From the IMG/VR virus record IMGVR_UViG_3300013103_000031, positions 1 through 36,312 of that record: a stretch of DNA of 36,312 bases; one strand, 5' to 3'. This document shows, piece by piece, positions 22,177 through 29,808 of this stretch; position 1 is the stretch's first letter; each line of letters starts with the position of its first letter. Below the pieces are notes generated by a model, which was not told where the DNA came from, made no database searches, and saw only the letters and a list, made by a program, of their open reading frames with translations. The position numbers and the translations under genes are program-made. Source of the stretch: a virus.

Positions 22177-22835
22177 TTCTCCTCGTATGCGACCGGATCC
22201 GTCTTTCCAATGAGCCGAAATGCTTCAAGCCTCTCCTGACAGGCTCCACATTTACCACAGGCAAGAGGCTGATGCTTGTAACACGTCCTGGTCATCTCAT
22301 ATGGGACACCATGCTCATATCCCCACCTCAAGATGGACTCCTTGTCACTGTAGATGAAAGGAGCTTCCAGGCACACCTTATTATCTGTGCCAGCCATGAC
22401 TGCATCATTCATGGCTATCAAAAATTCGGGCCTGCAATCTGGATAGATGGCATGATCACCGCTATGAATGCCGAGAAATATCTTCCCAGCACCATTCGAT
22501 TCAGCAATGCCGGCCAAAATAGATGTGAATATCATGTTCCGGCCAGGCACCACCGTGAGCTTCATATTCTCATCCTCATAATGACCTTCCGGGATCTCAC
22601 CTCCACTGAGAAGCAGGTTGGACTTCAGCGCCTTTCCGACATTGCTCAGATCCAGCCGAATGAGATCAATTCCGAAATGCTGACAGAGACGGACAGCACA
22701 CTCACGCTCATATTCATTGTGCTTGCTGCCATAGGTAAAATTGACTGCCAGCGTCTTTCCCAAGATGTCCGAATACCTCAAAACAGTCGCAGAATCCATT
22801 CCACCTGATACGGATACCACGTGCTCATAACTCAT
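22173..22835 (-). CDS. queC: QueC, preQ0 synthase (220 aa)
   Basis: The PP-loop SVSGGMDSAT (8-17) binds ATP. PGRNMIFTSILAGIAES and GIHSGDHAIYPDCRPEF are typical of the family. The C-terminal zinc cluster C...ACGKCGACQERLEAF is complete. It converts 7-carboxy-7-deazaguanine to 7-cyano-7-deazaguanine. The ATG at 22835 has AAGGAGGAGAAT ahead of it, which rules out a longer N-terminus. It is the first gene of the deazaguanine operon, directly after a terminator. Confidence 0.93.
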   Translation of the reverse strand: MSYEHVVSVSGGMDSATVLRYSDILGKTLAVNFTYGSKHNEYERECAVRLCQHFGIDLIRLDLSNVGKALKSNLLLSGGEIPEGHYEDENMKLTVVPGRNMIFTSILAGIAESNGAGKIFLGIHSGDHAIYPDCRPEFLIAMNDAVMAGTDNKVCLEAPFIYSDKESILRWGYEHGVPYEMTRTCYKHQPLACGKCGACQERLEAFRLIGKTDPVAYEEK

Positions 22836-22848
22836 TATTCTCCTCCTT

Positions 22849-22904
22849 AAATAAAACGCCTGAGAGCCCAGCACTTAATATCCATAAGGCTGGGCTGACT
22901 CAGG
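22849..22904 (-). terminator. Intrinsic terminator upstream of the queC operon
   Basis: A long stem of CCTGAG-x-CAGCCCAGC type (22889-22904 with 22859-22872, one mismatch bulge), then CGTTTTATTT on the minus strand. It ends transcripts from the acidic-tailed gene and lies only about 15 nt before the queC SD. Partial read-through or a control point for the modification genes is possible. Confidence 0.8.
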
Positions 22905-22912
22905 TTGTAGAT

Positions 22913-23485
22913 TTACTTTTGAAACGACAGTTTCTTGTTGCTGTCCTCGACCAGCAGTTTCTCAAACGGATTGTAGGTAGGATTCTTCCCGTCCGACAGA
23001 TAAGTCCGAATGGTGGTTTCCTTTGCGTCCTCAACCATGTCTTGGACAAATTCCACCACCTCCGCCCGAGTCCGCTTCTTCTTCAGGGCCTTGACAATGG
23101 CAGCAAGGATCTCATTCTTCTTGGCAGTCCTGGCTGAACGAGTGGAAGACTCCTTATTGGCAGACTTTTTGGTGGAAGACTTCTTCTTGGACTTGGCCGG
23201 GGGTTCATCCTCGTCATCGTCCTCATCCTCGTTGTCCTCATCATTCTCTTCGTCCTGTCCTTCCTCACCATCGTTTTCGTCGTCCTCGTCGTCGTCTTCG
23301 ATCTGCACCTCAAAACCAATTGAGGCAAAATATTCAATTTCCTCATCTGTCAGATCGATGTCTTCCGGGACACCATTTTTCTCCACCTCTCGAATGATCT
23401 TCTTCTCTGCCCGGTCTGCGGAAATCTTTGCCGTGTAGTTGAGGCCGAGCTTGTCCATCAACTTCACCAATTTTGCACGAGTCAT
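22913..23485 (-). CDS. Protein with acidic linker, basic block and C-terminal winged-helix-like domain (190 aa)
   Basis: Starts MTRAKLVKLMDKLGLNYTAK at 23485 after AAAAGGAGAAGAA. The N-terminal 60 residues are helical. An Asp/Glu block follows at about 62-100, then EPPAKSKKKSSTKKSANKES. The C-terminal ~75 residues (KNEILAAIVKALKKKRTRAEVVEFVQDM...TIRTYLSDGKN) look like a DNA-binding helical or winged-helix domain. The acidic-to-basic junction shares 49 identical bases with the ssb tail. No known family; possibly a partner of the replication machinery or an abundant DNA-binding protein. Confidence 0.7.
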   Translation of the reverse strand: MTRAKLVKLMDKLGLNYTAKISADRAEKKIIREVEKNGVPEDIDLTDEEIEYFASIGFEVQIEDDDEDDENDGEEGQDEENDEDNEDEDDDEDEPPAKSKKKSSTKKSANKESSTRSARTAKKNEILAAIVKALKKKRTRAEVVEFVQDMVEDAKETTIRTYLSDGKNPTYNPFEKLLVEDSNKKLSFQK

Positions 23486-23554
23486 TTCTTCTCCTTTTCC
23501 TTTCCTGAACAACAAAACAAAATAAAAATTCTTACACCACATTATCATCATGAA

Positions 23555-23806
23555 TCAATGAGAATGTGATAATTTTCTCATAATTTTTATTTTTCTCTTC
23601 GGAGGAGTATATTTGGAGCGCCATCTGTCTCCTCTCCTCTGACACCATTCCATGACCTCCTTCATGTGATTGTTCCATCGGGTGACACTAGCCACTCCAC
23701 GAATCTGATCATCTGTGCGTCCACGCATCGCCATATCACGCACAAAATCACGAGGAGTACGAGGCTTCGGTTTCTCTTGTTTGATGAATTCTTGATAAGT
23801 GAGCAT
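23555..23806 (-). CDS. Small basic protein downstream of the helicase (83 aa)
   Basis: Starts MLTYQEFIKQEKPKPRTPRD at 23806, behind AGGAGGAGAT. It is basic throughout, with RTDDQIRGVASVTRWNNHMKEVMEWCQRRG and a C-terminal KKRKIKIMRK-like tail. It directly follows the helicase stop. It could be a helicase accessory or loader by position. No family recognised. Confidence 0.65.
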   Translation of the reverse strand: MLTYQEFIKQEKPKPRTPRDFVRDMAMRGRTDDQIRGVASVTRWNNHMKEVMEWCQRRGDRWRSKYTPPKRKIKIMRKLSHSH

Positions 23807-23814
23807 ATCTCCTC

Positions 23815-25224
23815 CTAAAATACCGAACAACAATATGCCCGACCCAGCGTCAGACATTGTGCTACAGACAGACATTGATAAGAAGAAAAATTAGATTCGC
23901 GCAACACAATCCAATTCAATCTCATGACTCCTTGCTCTTTTTCCTCCTCATTCTGATTGAGGCCCAGCATACCTGTGACATGAGCAAATTTCCTCTTATC
24001 CTCACTGAAATTATCCATTGACATGGTCTCACTGGTGTATGCTGCTCTGTTCGCTTGTGTAGGCACTATCACCAGACAATGCCTTTCTTGACTCAATCTT
24101 CTCAATGCCTTCCATGTCGCATTGATCTGATCTCGCACTGCTTGATGGGTGGTATCTGGCTCAGGTGCAAGAATATCAGGATAATCAATGATGATCACAT
24201 CAGGAATAAACCCCTTCTCAATTTCCCATCTATTCAATATATTGTCAATGCCTTGAATATGAATAGATGAATTCGGATGAGTAGACACCATAAAATGAGG
24301 ATCATTGGATATTCCATATCTGCGCATGAACTTCTTCGTTGCCTTCTTGCACACCTCAGCTCGCGCAATCTTATCCTTCACCACCGTCTTCCATTCACAT
24401 TCAGCACTTCCACCGACCTTCTCAATACTGATAGGGATATTTATCTCACCCAAATCATTCCGAAATAGAGGTCGCGCACATAATCTCGCTCCTATCCTCT
24501 TCATGATCTGTGACTCACTCAGATCCCCCACCTCAAAAAACGCTACCTTCCTTCTATTGGCTAGGCCTCGGAATGCAAATTCCAGACACCACCACGTCTT
24601 CCCTCGTTTTTCCGGGCCCAATATACCTATCAGAGCATCACGAGTGAGAGCATGCTTGAAGAATTTGTCCGCTGATTCATGCCCAAATTTAATAATAGGT
24701 CTCTGAGATTCTGCGAATGCATTATCCCAGGCTTGATCATCATTCAAAGGGTCAATTCCATGGCCTTGCCCTATATTTATTGAGTTATAGGAAGATAAGG
24801 CGATCTCAGCAATCTCTGGGTCGGACTGGTGGATTGCATACTCGATGTCATTTGATAACTGCTTCAACCGCGAGATCGTTAGGTGCTGGGCCGTCATGTC
24901 GAGAAGGTAAGGCACATTCAGCTCCGAAGCTGATTCATATTGGTCCGACAAGTCCTCCAGCATGTCATGGACAGCTTCTATCACATCAGGCTTTGCATGG
25001 GTTTTCTCAGCCCATGCCTGATATATAGACTCAATTGTTTTGCCTGGAGCCTCTTTATATCGTTCATAATGGCGGAGGCACCATTTCACAATAGTCTTGA
25101 TATGACTGGCACTCAGCAATTTCAGGTCTATTGTGGAAGACACCTGACTGAGAAACTCAGATGATGTGATCATTCCAATCACCATCTGTCGTTCCGCATT
25201 ACTATCTACTTTCCTTCTCCTCAT
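23815..25224 (-). CDS. DnaB-type replicative helicase (469 aa)
   Basis: A RecA-fold core after a DnaB-like helical N-terminal domain (residues 1-160). Walker A LGPEKRGKTWW is at 202-212. PDVIIIDYPDIL (341-352) is Walker B, and LVIVPTQANRAAYTSET resembles motif H3/Q of the DnaB/gp41 family. The C-terminal NWIVLRESNFSS holds the possible arginine finger. It unwinds DNA at the fork and should pair with the primase at 26281-27168. The start overlaps the initiator stop as ATGA. Confidence 0.88.
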   Translation of the reverse strand: MRRRKVDSNAERQMVIGMITSSEFLSQVSSTIDLKLLSASHIKTIVKWCLRHYERYKEAPGKTIESIYQAWAEKTHAKPDVIEAVHDMLEDLSDQYESASELNVPYLLDMTAQHLTISRLKQLSNDIEYAIHQSDPEIAEIALSSYNSINIGQGHGIDPLNDDQAWDNAFAESQRPIIKFGHESADKFFKHALTRDALIGILGPEKRGKTWWCLEFAFRGLANRRKVAFFEVGDLSESQIMKRIGARLCARPLFRNDLGEINIPISIEKVGGSAECEWKTVVKDKIARAEVCKKATKKFMRRYGISNDPHFMVSTHPNSSIHIQGIDNILNRWEIEKGFIPDVIIIDYPDILAPEPDTTHQAVRDQINATWKALRRLSQERHCLVIVPTQANRAAYTSETMSMDNFSEDKRKFAHVTGMLGLNQNEEEKEQGVMRLNWIVLRESNFSSYQCLSVAQCLTLGRAYCCSVF

Positions 25225-26123
25225 TCATTTCCCCTTATTGGTGTAAAGCGAACTTTGAAATGACCATTACCAAGATCAATCCTTTCCACCTCATGTCGAA
25301 ATCTGTTGGGGGTGGGGTTTTCTCTTTGCATGGCGGATTCTATCCTCAGGAATTTTTCTCGGAATGCTGCTCCAGAAAATGCTTCTGGAATGAATTCTGG
25401 GACTCCTCCTGTGATGGTCTTACAATACCAAAGCAATACTCTTTTGAGTCTTTTTATCTCAATTTTCTCAATGGTGTGTAATTGTTTGATGGACTGACCC
25501 CATGATCTCAATTTTGATTTGGAATTGACTTTGCGAAAGGTTGATATGGCATCTGATAACTTTTTGGCGTATCTTGTCCATCTCCTTTCATCAGTTTTTT
25601 GTGGGGTGTTGTTATTTGGAAAAGTATTTGCAGGATGTTCGACGGATGTCGAACGTTCTTTATTAAGTTCTTTTTTAATAGTTCTTGTACCCTCCTGTCC
25701 GAGTACATTTTTGTACTCAGTACTTAGTACATTTTTGTTTTTCTCCGAGTACATTTTTGTACTCAGTACATTTTTGTACTCAGTGACTAATTCTTCTAAT
25801 AGATCTATGTTCACATATATAAATCTTCTGCCATGCACACCTTTTCTCTCCACACTCAAAATCCCTTTATCATTCAAAGATTTTATAGAAGATTTGATTT
25901 GAACGTCCGTATAATAGATATTATTTCGAATTCGTTTGTTGGAAAGAGAAAACCATCCGTTTTTTTCTTCTCCTTTTTTGTGTTTCATATTTGCAATATT
26001 AAAGATCAATGATAGTAGAACAGCATCCCTGGGACTCATCACAAGTAAAAATTTTCTAGGGAATCTAAACCACTCACCATCATCATAAAAAGACATATGG
26101 TTCCAGTATTCTTCATAACTCAT
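25221..26123 (-). CDS. Winged-helix replication initiator-like protein (300 aa)
   Basis: Residues about 28-110 form a winged helix (RDAVLLSLIFNIANMKH ... SLSNKRIRNNI, IKSLNDKGILSVERKG, RRFIYVNID), as in phage initiators and DnaD-like proteins. The middle (about 112-145) is a low-complexity segment with repeated EYKNVLST words, encoded by iteron DNA. The C-terminal domain (WTRYAKKLSDAISTFRKV...) may contact the helicase encoded next door. The gene resembles lambda O in architecture: initiator with origin iterons inside its own coding sequence. The SD is GGAGGTTTTGAG. Confidence 0.72.
   Translation of the reverse strand: MSYEEYWNHMSFYDDGEWFRFPRKFLLVMSPRDAVLLSLIFNIANMKHKKGEEKNGWFSLSNKRIRNNIYYTDVQIKSSIKSLNDKGILSVERKGVHGRRFIYVNIDLLEELVTEYKNVLSTKMYSEKNKNVLSTEYKNVLGQEGTRTIKKELNKERSTSVEHPANTFPNNNTPQKTDERRWTRYAKKLSDAISTFRKVNSKSKLRSWGQSIKQLHTIEKIEIKRLKRVLLWYCKTITGGVPEFIPEAFSGAAFREKFLRIESAMQRENPTPNRFRHEVERIDLGNGHFKVRFTPIRGNE
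25638..25655. repeat. Palindrome GTTCGAC-N4-GTCGAAC
   Basis: A perfect 7-bp inverted repeat with a 4-base centre (GGAT) inside the initiator gene, about 50 bp left of the iterons. It may be a dimer-binding site in the same putative origin. Confidence 0.75.
25701..25787. repeat. Iteron array; candidate replication origin inside the initiator gene
   Basis: Four copies of AGTACATTTTTGT start at 25702, 25726, 25748 and 25765. Three of them continue to GTACTCAGT, making a near-palindrome (GAGTAC-ATTTTT-GTACTC). The surrounding DNA is A/T-rich. The repeats lie between the winged-helix and C-terminal coding parts of the initiator gene, as lambda's iterons lie in gene O. Inferred origin; no functional data. 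Confidence 0.8.
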
Positions 26124-26142
26124 CTCAAAACCTCCCTACAAC

Positions 26143-26196
26143 AAAAGGCCCGGCCCCCTCCCACTAGAGGCTCTCCGTGGGGTAGTGAGAGGGGGC
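26143..26196 (-). terminator. Intrinsic terminator between primase and initiator genes
   Basis: A strong G/C stem (26183-26196 with 26153-26166, one mismatch) with a 16-nt loop. CGGGCCTTTTGTTG follows on the minus strand. It lies in the 157-nt gap 26124-26280. The remainder of the gap upstream holds no recognisable gene; I see no clear promoter for the initiator gene. Confidence 0.8.
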
Positions 26197-26280
26197 AGAC
26201 CAGAAATTTTTCTTTTTGCGGCGGATGGTGAGCCTCTGCATGAAAGACTACTATACGAATTCCCTGCTACATATGCAAGC

Positions 26281-27168
26281 TCAAAATCCAAGCTCGCGCA
26301 TTATATTATCAGCCTCGTCTTGCGATAGGTCCCCTGGATCGCATTTCAACCCATCTATCACCTCAGTCACTCCAGGAAAAGGAGACAGCCATTCAGCCAA
26401 CCCTTGTGCGCGAGATTGTGCCTGTATTTGCGGATCAAACATGATATATCGACGTGGAAATTGGCGGAGTATTGAAGCCTGTTCCTCTGTCCAGTCTATT
26501 CCTAATACCCCGACAGCACCCGGGCCCATACGCCACACATCACTCGGCCCTTCTACCACCAGGACCGATTCCATCACCTTTTCAATACCGTATATCAGCT
26601 GCCTGGGTTCCTGCACCATTTTTTCATTCGAGGTGGTCTTCCATCTTGGCTTCATCTGTTTGCCGAGTGCTCTGCCAGTATACGCGACGACCTGGCCCAT
26701 CCTGTCACGAATAGGAGCAATGATCCGCCAACTCCATTCACCCGATAGTCCTGCAGTCCCTTTCAGACCCCATTCCCGCCTCAATTTTTTTGGGTCAAAT
26801 CCACGCTCTATCAGATATTTGGTATGAGTCAATTTGAGGCGATCACAATTCGGAGGCGGATCAACAAATGTAGGTCTGGGTGATTGCTCTTTCTGCGTGA
26901 GAGCTGGTCGCCCTGTCTCATATTGCTGCAGAAGTTCTCTGATATTTACTCTCAGAAATACAGCATGCAAATATTCCCATATAGTATGCCGCCCACACCT
27001 CCAGCAATTCATCGCGCCATGCTCCTCATTCCACCCCAGATGCCACCCTTCAGTCCCGTCAGAACAGAATGGGCAATGCACTTGCACCCATCCTTCATGG
27101 CAATGGTGATGGCCCTCTGACATGTGAGCGATGCCTTTGTCATCACATAATTGGATGAAATCTATCAT
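26281..27168 (-). CDS. DnaG-type primase with CHC2 zinc finger and TOPRIM domain (295 aa)
   Basis: The zinc finger is CPFC (32-35) ... CWRC (55-58), with His31 nearby. The RNA-polymerase-like core has IIAPIRDRMGQVVAYTGRAL (149-168). The TOPRIM part has VVEGPSDVWRM (204-214, catalytic Glu206), but its second acidic motif reads MFDPQIQAQ (243-251) instead of the usual DxD. It would prime DNA synthesis together with the DnaB-type helicase. It is shorter than cellular DnaG and lacks a clear helicase-binding domain. The start overlaps the RHH gene as ATGA. Confidence 0.85.
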   Translation of the reverse strand: MIDFIQLCDDKGIAHMSEGHHHCHEGWVQVHCPFCSDGTEGWHLGWNEEHGAMNCWRCGRHTIWEYLHAVFLRVNIRELLQQYETGRPALTQKEQSPRPTFVDPPPNCDRLKLTHTKYLIERGFDPKKLRREWGLKGTAGLSGEWSWRIIAPIRDRMGQVVAYTGRALGKQMKPRWKTTSNEKMVQEPRQLIYGIEKVMESVLVVEGPSDVWRMGPGAVGVLGIDWTEEQASILRQFPRRYIMFDPQIQAQSRAQGLAEWLSPFPGVTEVIDGLKCDPGDLSQDEADNIMRELGF

Positions 27169-27329
27169 TTGACAAAAGTCCTCATCAGGTTGATCAATGC
27201 TTCACGCATGGTGACACTCTTCTCCACACATTTGATCTTGAATTTCTCTTTGAGGGATTTGGGAACATTCCAAATCAATAATTCACAGCATCCATCTTCC
27301 CTCCTCACTGCAATTTTGTCTCTCTCCAT
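27165..27329 (-). CDS. Ribbon-helix-helix-like small protein (54 aa)
   Basis: Starts MERDKIAVRREDGCCELLIW. The segment CELLIWNVPKSLKEKFKIKC...VTMREALINLM fits an Arc/CopG-type strand-helix-helix. AGGAGACAATA precedes the ATG. The ATG shares a base with the helicase stop (TAATG), and its stop overlaps the primase start (ATGA), so it is locked into the operon. It may bind DNA as a dimer, for example the palindromic operator boxes found in this genome. The target is unproven. Confidence 0.7.
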   Translation of the reverse strand: MERDKIAVRREDGCCELLIWNVPKSLKEKFKIKCVEKSVTMREALINLMRTFVK

Positions 27330-28708
27330 TATTGTCTCCTTTTCAAATGCCTGATAATTGCATCAAAATCCACATCAGTCCTGAGAGTAGATTTTCCGTC
27401 TATCACTTGGGACACCACATCTCGTTTCTTCTCTATGATCGCCCACACATATTCATCTATGGTGTCTCGTGCTATCATATGATATGCTGTAATCTTATCA
27501 GCTGCTTGACCGATTCTGTTCACTCGGTCCTCAGCTTGGTCATGCTCACCTGGAGTCCATCCATGCTCAACGAATAGAGTGGTGGATGCGGCAGTCAATG
27601 TAATGGCCTGCCCATCTGCTTTGATTGATCCAATGTATATTCTGCACTTGTCATCCTCCTGAAATCTACGGACGTCATCAGCTCGCCTTTTACTCCCTGC
27701 TCCGCCTACTGCAGCGATCTTTTTGTATCTCTTTTTCAATAGATCAAATATGACATGATGGTGACAAAACACTACGAGCTTTTGACCTGTCATTTCCAGG
27801 AAGTCATCAATCCATTCCATGGCGGCTCTCATCTTTCCTTCTGCTGCCAGACGTTTCAGCTGACCCAACTTGACGAATCCTTCAGCCTTAGCAGCCTTCA
27901 GAGCTTTTTTCTCACCCTTCTTTGAGGCGTACCATTCCAAGAAATGCTTTTTGGCTTGCTCATATTCCCTGCGATTGGACAATTCCACTGGAAGAACGAT
28001 CCGCCTTTTTGGTGGCAATTCTTTCAGCACATCTGTCTTCATTCTCCGAATCATGAAGGGTGAGACCATCTCATGCAGCTCCTCAGTATGAGAAGCACCT
28101 CGAAAATCCCATCCTTGTCCTCGCCATGCTCTTTTTGGGTCACAATATCTCATCGCATACTTCCAGAATGATGAAAATTGTTTAGGTCGCACCATGTTCA
28201 ATACGGGGAAAAATTCAATAGGTCTGTTGATGATGGGTGTGCCACTGAGACACATCACATGAGGACAGATCTTCGCAAGATTTTTGCAGACTTTTGTCCG
28301 TTTTATCCCTCGTGTCTTCACATAATGTGACTCATCAATAATGAGCACCTGAGGACACATCGCTAGCAATTCACTCTCCCAATTCACAATGATATCATAA
28401 TTGAGGATCACAATATCAGAGGAGATGGCATATGTGCTTCTGCCTGACAGAACCTCACAATCGAGATCAGTATGCTCTTCTATCTGTTCCTGCCAATTGT
28501 ATTTTCCATTCGCAGGACAGACGATCACGACAGGACGAGCCTCCGGGTGAATGGCAAGCCACCCCAGAGCTTGCAAGGTTTTCCCCACACCCATATCATC
28601 ACCTATGATGGCTCGTCCTGCATTCTTCTCCAGGAATCGGACCCCACGTATCTGAAATCTCATCATAGGTGTCTTGATGCAGGCACGAAGTCTAGAGCCT
28701 ACAGACAC
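27329..28708 (-). CDS. SNF2-family helicase (459 aa)
   Basis: A superfamily-2 DNA translocase of the SNF2 type. GDDMGVGKT is at 36-44 (motif I), DESH at 125-128 (motif II), LSGTPIINRP (motif III), VVFCHHHVIFDLL (motif IV), ADGQAITLTAAS (motif V) and QAEDRVNRIGQ (motif VI). The compact size recalls SMARCAL1/UvsW-like fork-remodelling enzymes. A role in branch migration or fork repair is likely. A GTG start at 28708 is supported by GGAGGTGTCTGC. It overlaps the sigma gene by 10 nt. Confidence 0.9.
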   Translation of the reverse strand: MSVGSRLRACIKTPMMRFQIRGVRFLEKNAGRAIIGDDMGVGKTLQALGWLAIHPEARPVVIVCPANGKYNWQEQIEEHTDLDCEVLSGRSTYAISSDIVILNYDIIVNWESELLAMCPQVLIIDESHYVKTRGIKRTKVCKNLAKICPHVMCLSGTPIINRPIEFFPVLNMVRPKQFSSFWKYAMRYCDPKRAWRGQGWDFRGASHTEELHEMVSPFMIRRMKTDVLKELPPKRRIVLPVELSNRREYEQAKKHFLEWYASKKGEKKALKAAKAEGFVKLGQLKRLAAEGKMRAAMEWIDDFLEMTGQKLVVFCHHHVIFDLLKKRYKKIAAVGGAGSKRRADDVRRFQEDDKCRIYIGSIKADGQAITLTAASTTLFVEHGWTPGEHDQAEDRVNRIGQAADKITAYHMIARDTIDEYVWAIIEKKRDVVSQVIDGKSTLRTDVDFDAIIRHLKRRQ

Positions 28709-29223
28709 GCAGACACCTCCCTCCAGACAGTATTGACCTTCTCAGGATGCCAGTCCAGGACATCAATCATGTATGCTTTGAGAGCCTCAGCTCTCCTTTC
28801 TTGTTTTCCGCGAATGATCTCTTTTCGCAATTCATCGGGAGCTTCACACACAACTTTCACCAGAGCCCGGGCCTCATCACCAATCTCCTGCATGATGTCA
28901 CCAATCCAAGAAGAGGTGGAGGGCAATTGATGAGCCAGGTCATTATCATCTGTCAGGTCACTGAAATCTGTTGCTACATGTCTCTTCCGTTTTGGATTGA
29001 TGCAGTATGATTTCATTTCATCCCATGCTGAACGATAGACCCATGTACAGAGAGAGGATTTGGCAGAGTCATAGCGGGGGAGGTACTTCATCACTCCATT
29101 GATGCCTTCACTCACCAGCTCATCAAAATCCTCATTGTGCTGTTTGGCCATCTTCCAGGCGATATTATAGATCATTTCCTTGTACTGTTCCCATACACTT
29201 TCCATCGTGATTGTGGCTTCCAT
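28699..29223 (-). CDS. Sigma-70 region-2-like protein (174 aa)
   Basis: Residues about 10-75 (EQYKEMIYNIAWKMAKQHNE, FDELVSEGINGVMKYLPRYD, CTWVYRSAWDEMKSYC) match the core-binding and -10-recognition helices of sigma-70 region 2. The C-terminal half is helical with acidic and basic segments, but I do not see a confident region-4 helix-turn-helix. It probably redirects host RNA polymerase to later phage promoters. AAGGAGGAATC precedes the ATG. It is the first gene behind promoter C, so it may regulate its own class of promoter. Confidence 0.75.
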   Translation of the reverse strand: MEATITMESVWEQYKEMIYNIAWKMAKQHNEDFDELVSEGINGVMKYLPRYDSAKSSLCTWVYRSAWDEMKSYCINPKRKRHVATDFSDLTDDNDLAHQLPSTSSWIGDIMQEIGDEARALVKVVCEAPDELRKEIIRGKQERRAEALKAYMIDVLDWHPEKVNTVWREVSACL

Positions 29224-29239
29224 GATTCCTCCTTAAGAA

Positions 29240-29280
29240 TGAATTTGGTCATTATATTACTATAACAAAGCAATGCAAGA
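29240..29280 (-). promoter_or_regulatory. Promoter of the sigma/helicase/primase operon (copy C)
   Basis: On the minus strand, TTGCATTGCTTTGTTATAGTAATATAATG contains the same GTTATAGTAATATAA core (29251-29266) as promoters A and B. Here the right half of the palindrome reads TATAAT instead of TATAAC. The wider 140-bp repeat is absent, so only the core is conserved, which supports functional selection on the core. Confidence 0.6.
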
Positions 29281-29283
29281 CTT

Positions 29284-29487
29284 TTATGCGATTTTCGCTC
29301 TCCACCTCTTCGCCAACACCTCTGCAATGAATCTCTTCAGCTCCTTCTCTGCATGCTCTCTCACTGCCTTCATGCTACGATGCTTCACTCCGTCTTTGGT
29401 CTGATACCTCCAATGGCTGTTACGTCCTCCGATCACCAATACCCCATATTTCCCTCCGGTGTAACTGATCGCCTTGATAGTTCCCAT
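29284..29487 (-). CDS. Small basic protein (67 aa), unknown
   Basis: Starts MGTIKAISYTGGKYGVLVIG. A beta-rich N-terminus (GRNSHWRYQTKDG) is followed by a long basic helix (REHAEKELKRFIAEVLAKRW). The leader TTTTACAAGGAGAATGAA precedes the ATG and matches those of other small genes here. No family recognised. Confidence 0.65.
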   Translation of the reverse strand: MGTIKAISYTGGKYGVLVIGGRNSHWRYQTKDGVKHRSMKAVREHAEKELKRFIAEVLAKRWRAKIA

Positions 29488-29514
29488 TTCATTCTCCTTG
29501 TAAAAGTCCTTAAA

Positions 29515-29781
29515 TTACTGTTTCAATTCATCCACCCGGTAATCCGGATATACCCTGCGTCCGTCTATATCCAGCACCAGGTTGAGCGCCAGGATGGTAC
29601 GGCCGTATGCGTCCACCCCGCGCCGGATAATAGCCAACGCATCTTCCCTGGTGGAGATCAGTGTATCGTACCACAGTCGCCTATCACCTAGATCAATGTA
29701 CATCGCCGCGATTCCGACGATGTATGCGCCGGGATATGTTCGGCGCACAATCTCATCTTCATATGTTTCTATCATATTCAT
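29515..29781 (-). CDS. Hypothetical protein (88 aa), GC-richer than its neighbours
   Basis: Starts MNMIETYEDEIVRRTYPGAY. It has alternating strands (YIVGIAAMYIDLGDRRLWYD) and a helix (REDALAIIRRGVDAYGRTIL). The TTTTACAAGGAGAA leader is present. Its codons are visibly richer in G/C at third positions than the flanking genes, which suggests separate acquisition. Function unknown. Confidence 0.65.
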   Translation of the reverse strand: MNMIETYEDEIVRRTYPGAYIVGIAAMYIDLGDRRLWYDTLISTREDALAIIRRGVDAYGRTILALNLVLDIDGRRVYPDYRVDELKQ

Positions 29782-29808
29782 TTTCTTCTCCTTGTAAAAT
29801 GAGGTGAA

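Noticed and set aside
22849-22904. Hairpin before queC considered as a preQ1 riboswitch
   Set aside because: The sequence does not fit known preQ1 aptamer cores. It is a simple stem followed by a U-tract, so a terminator explains it.
23558-23581. Inverted repeat ATGAGAA...TTCTCAT at the 3' end of gene 23555-23806
   Set aside because: No U-tract follows on the minus strand and the stem is short and A/T-rich. Terminator not supported.
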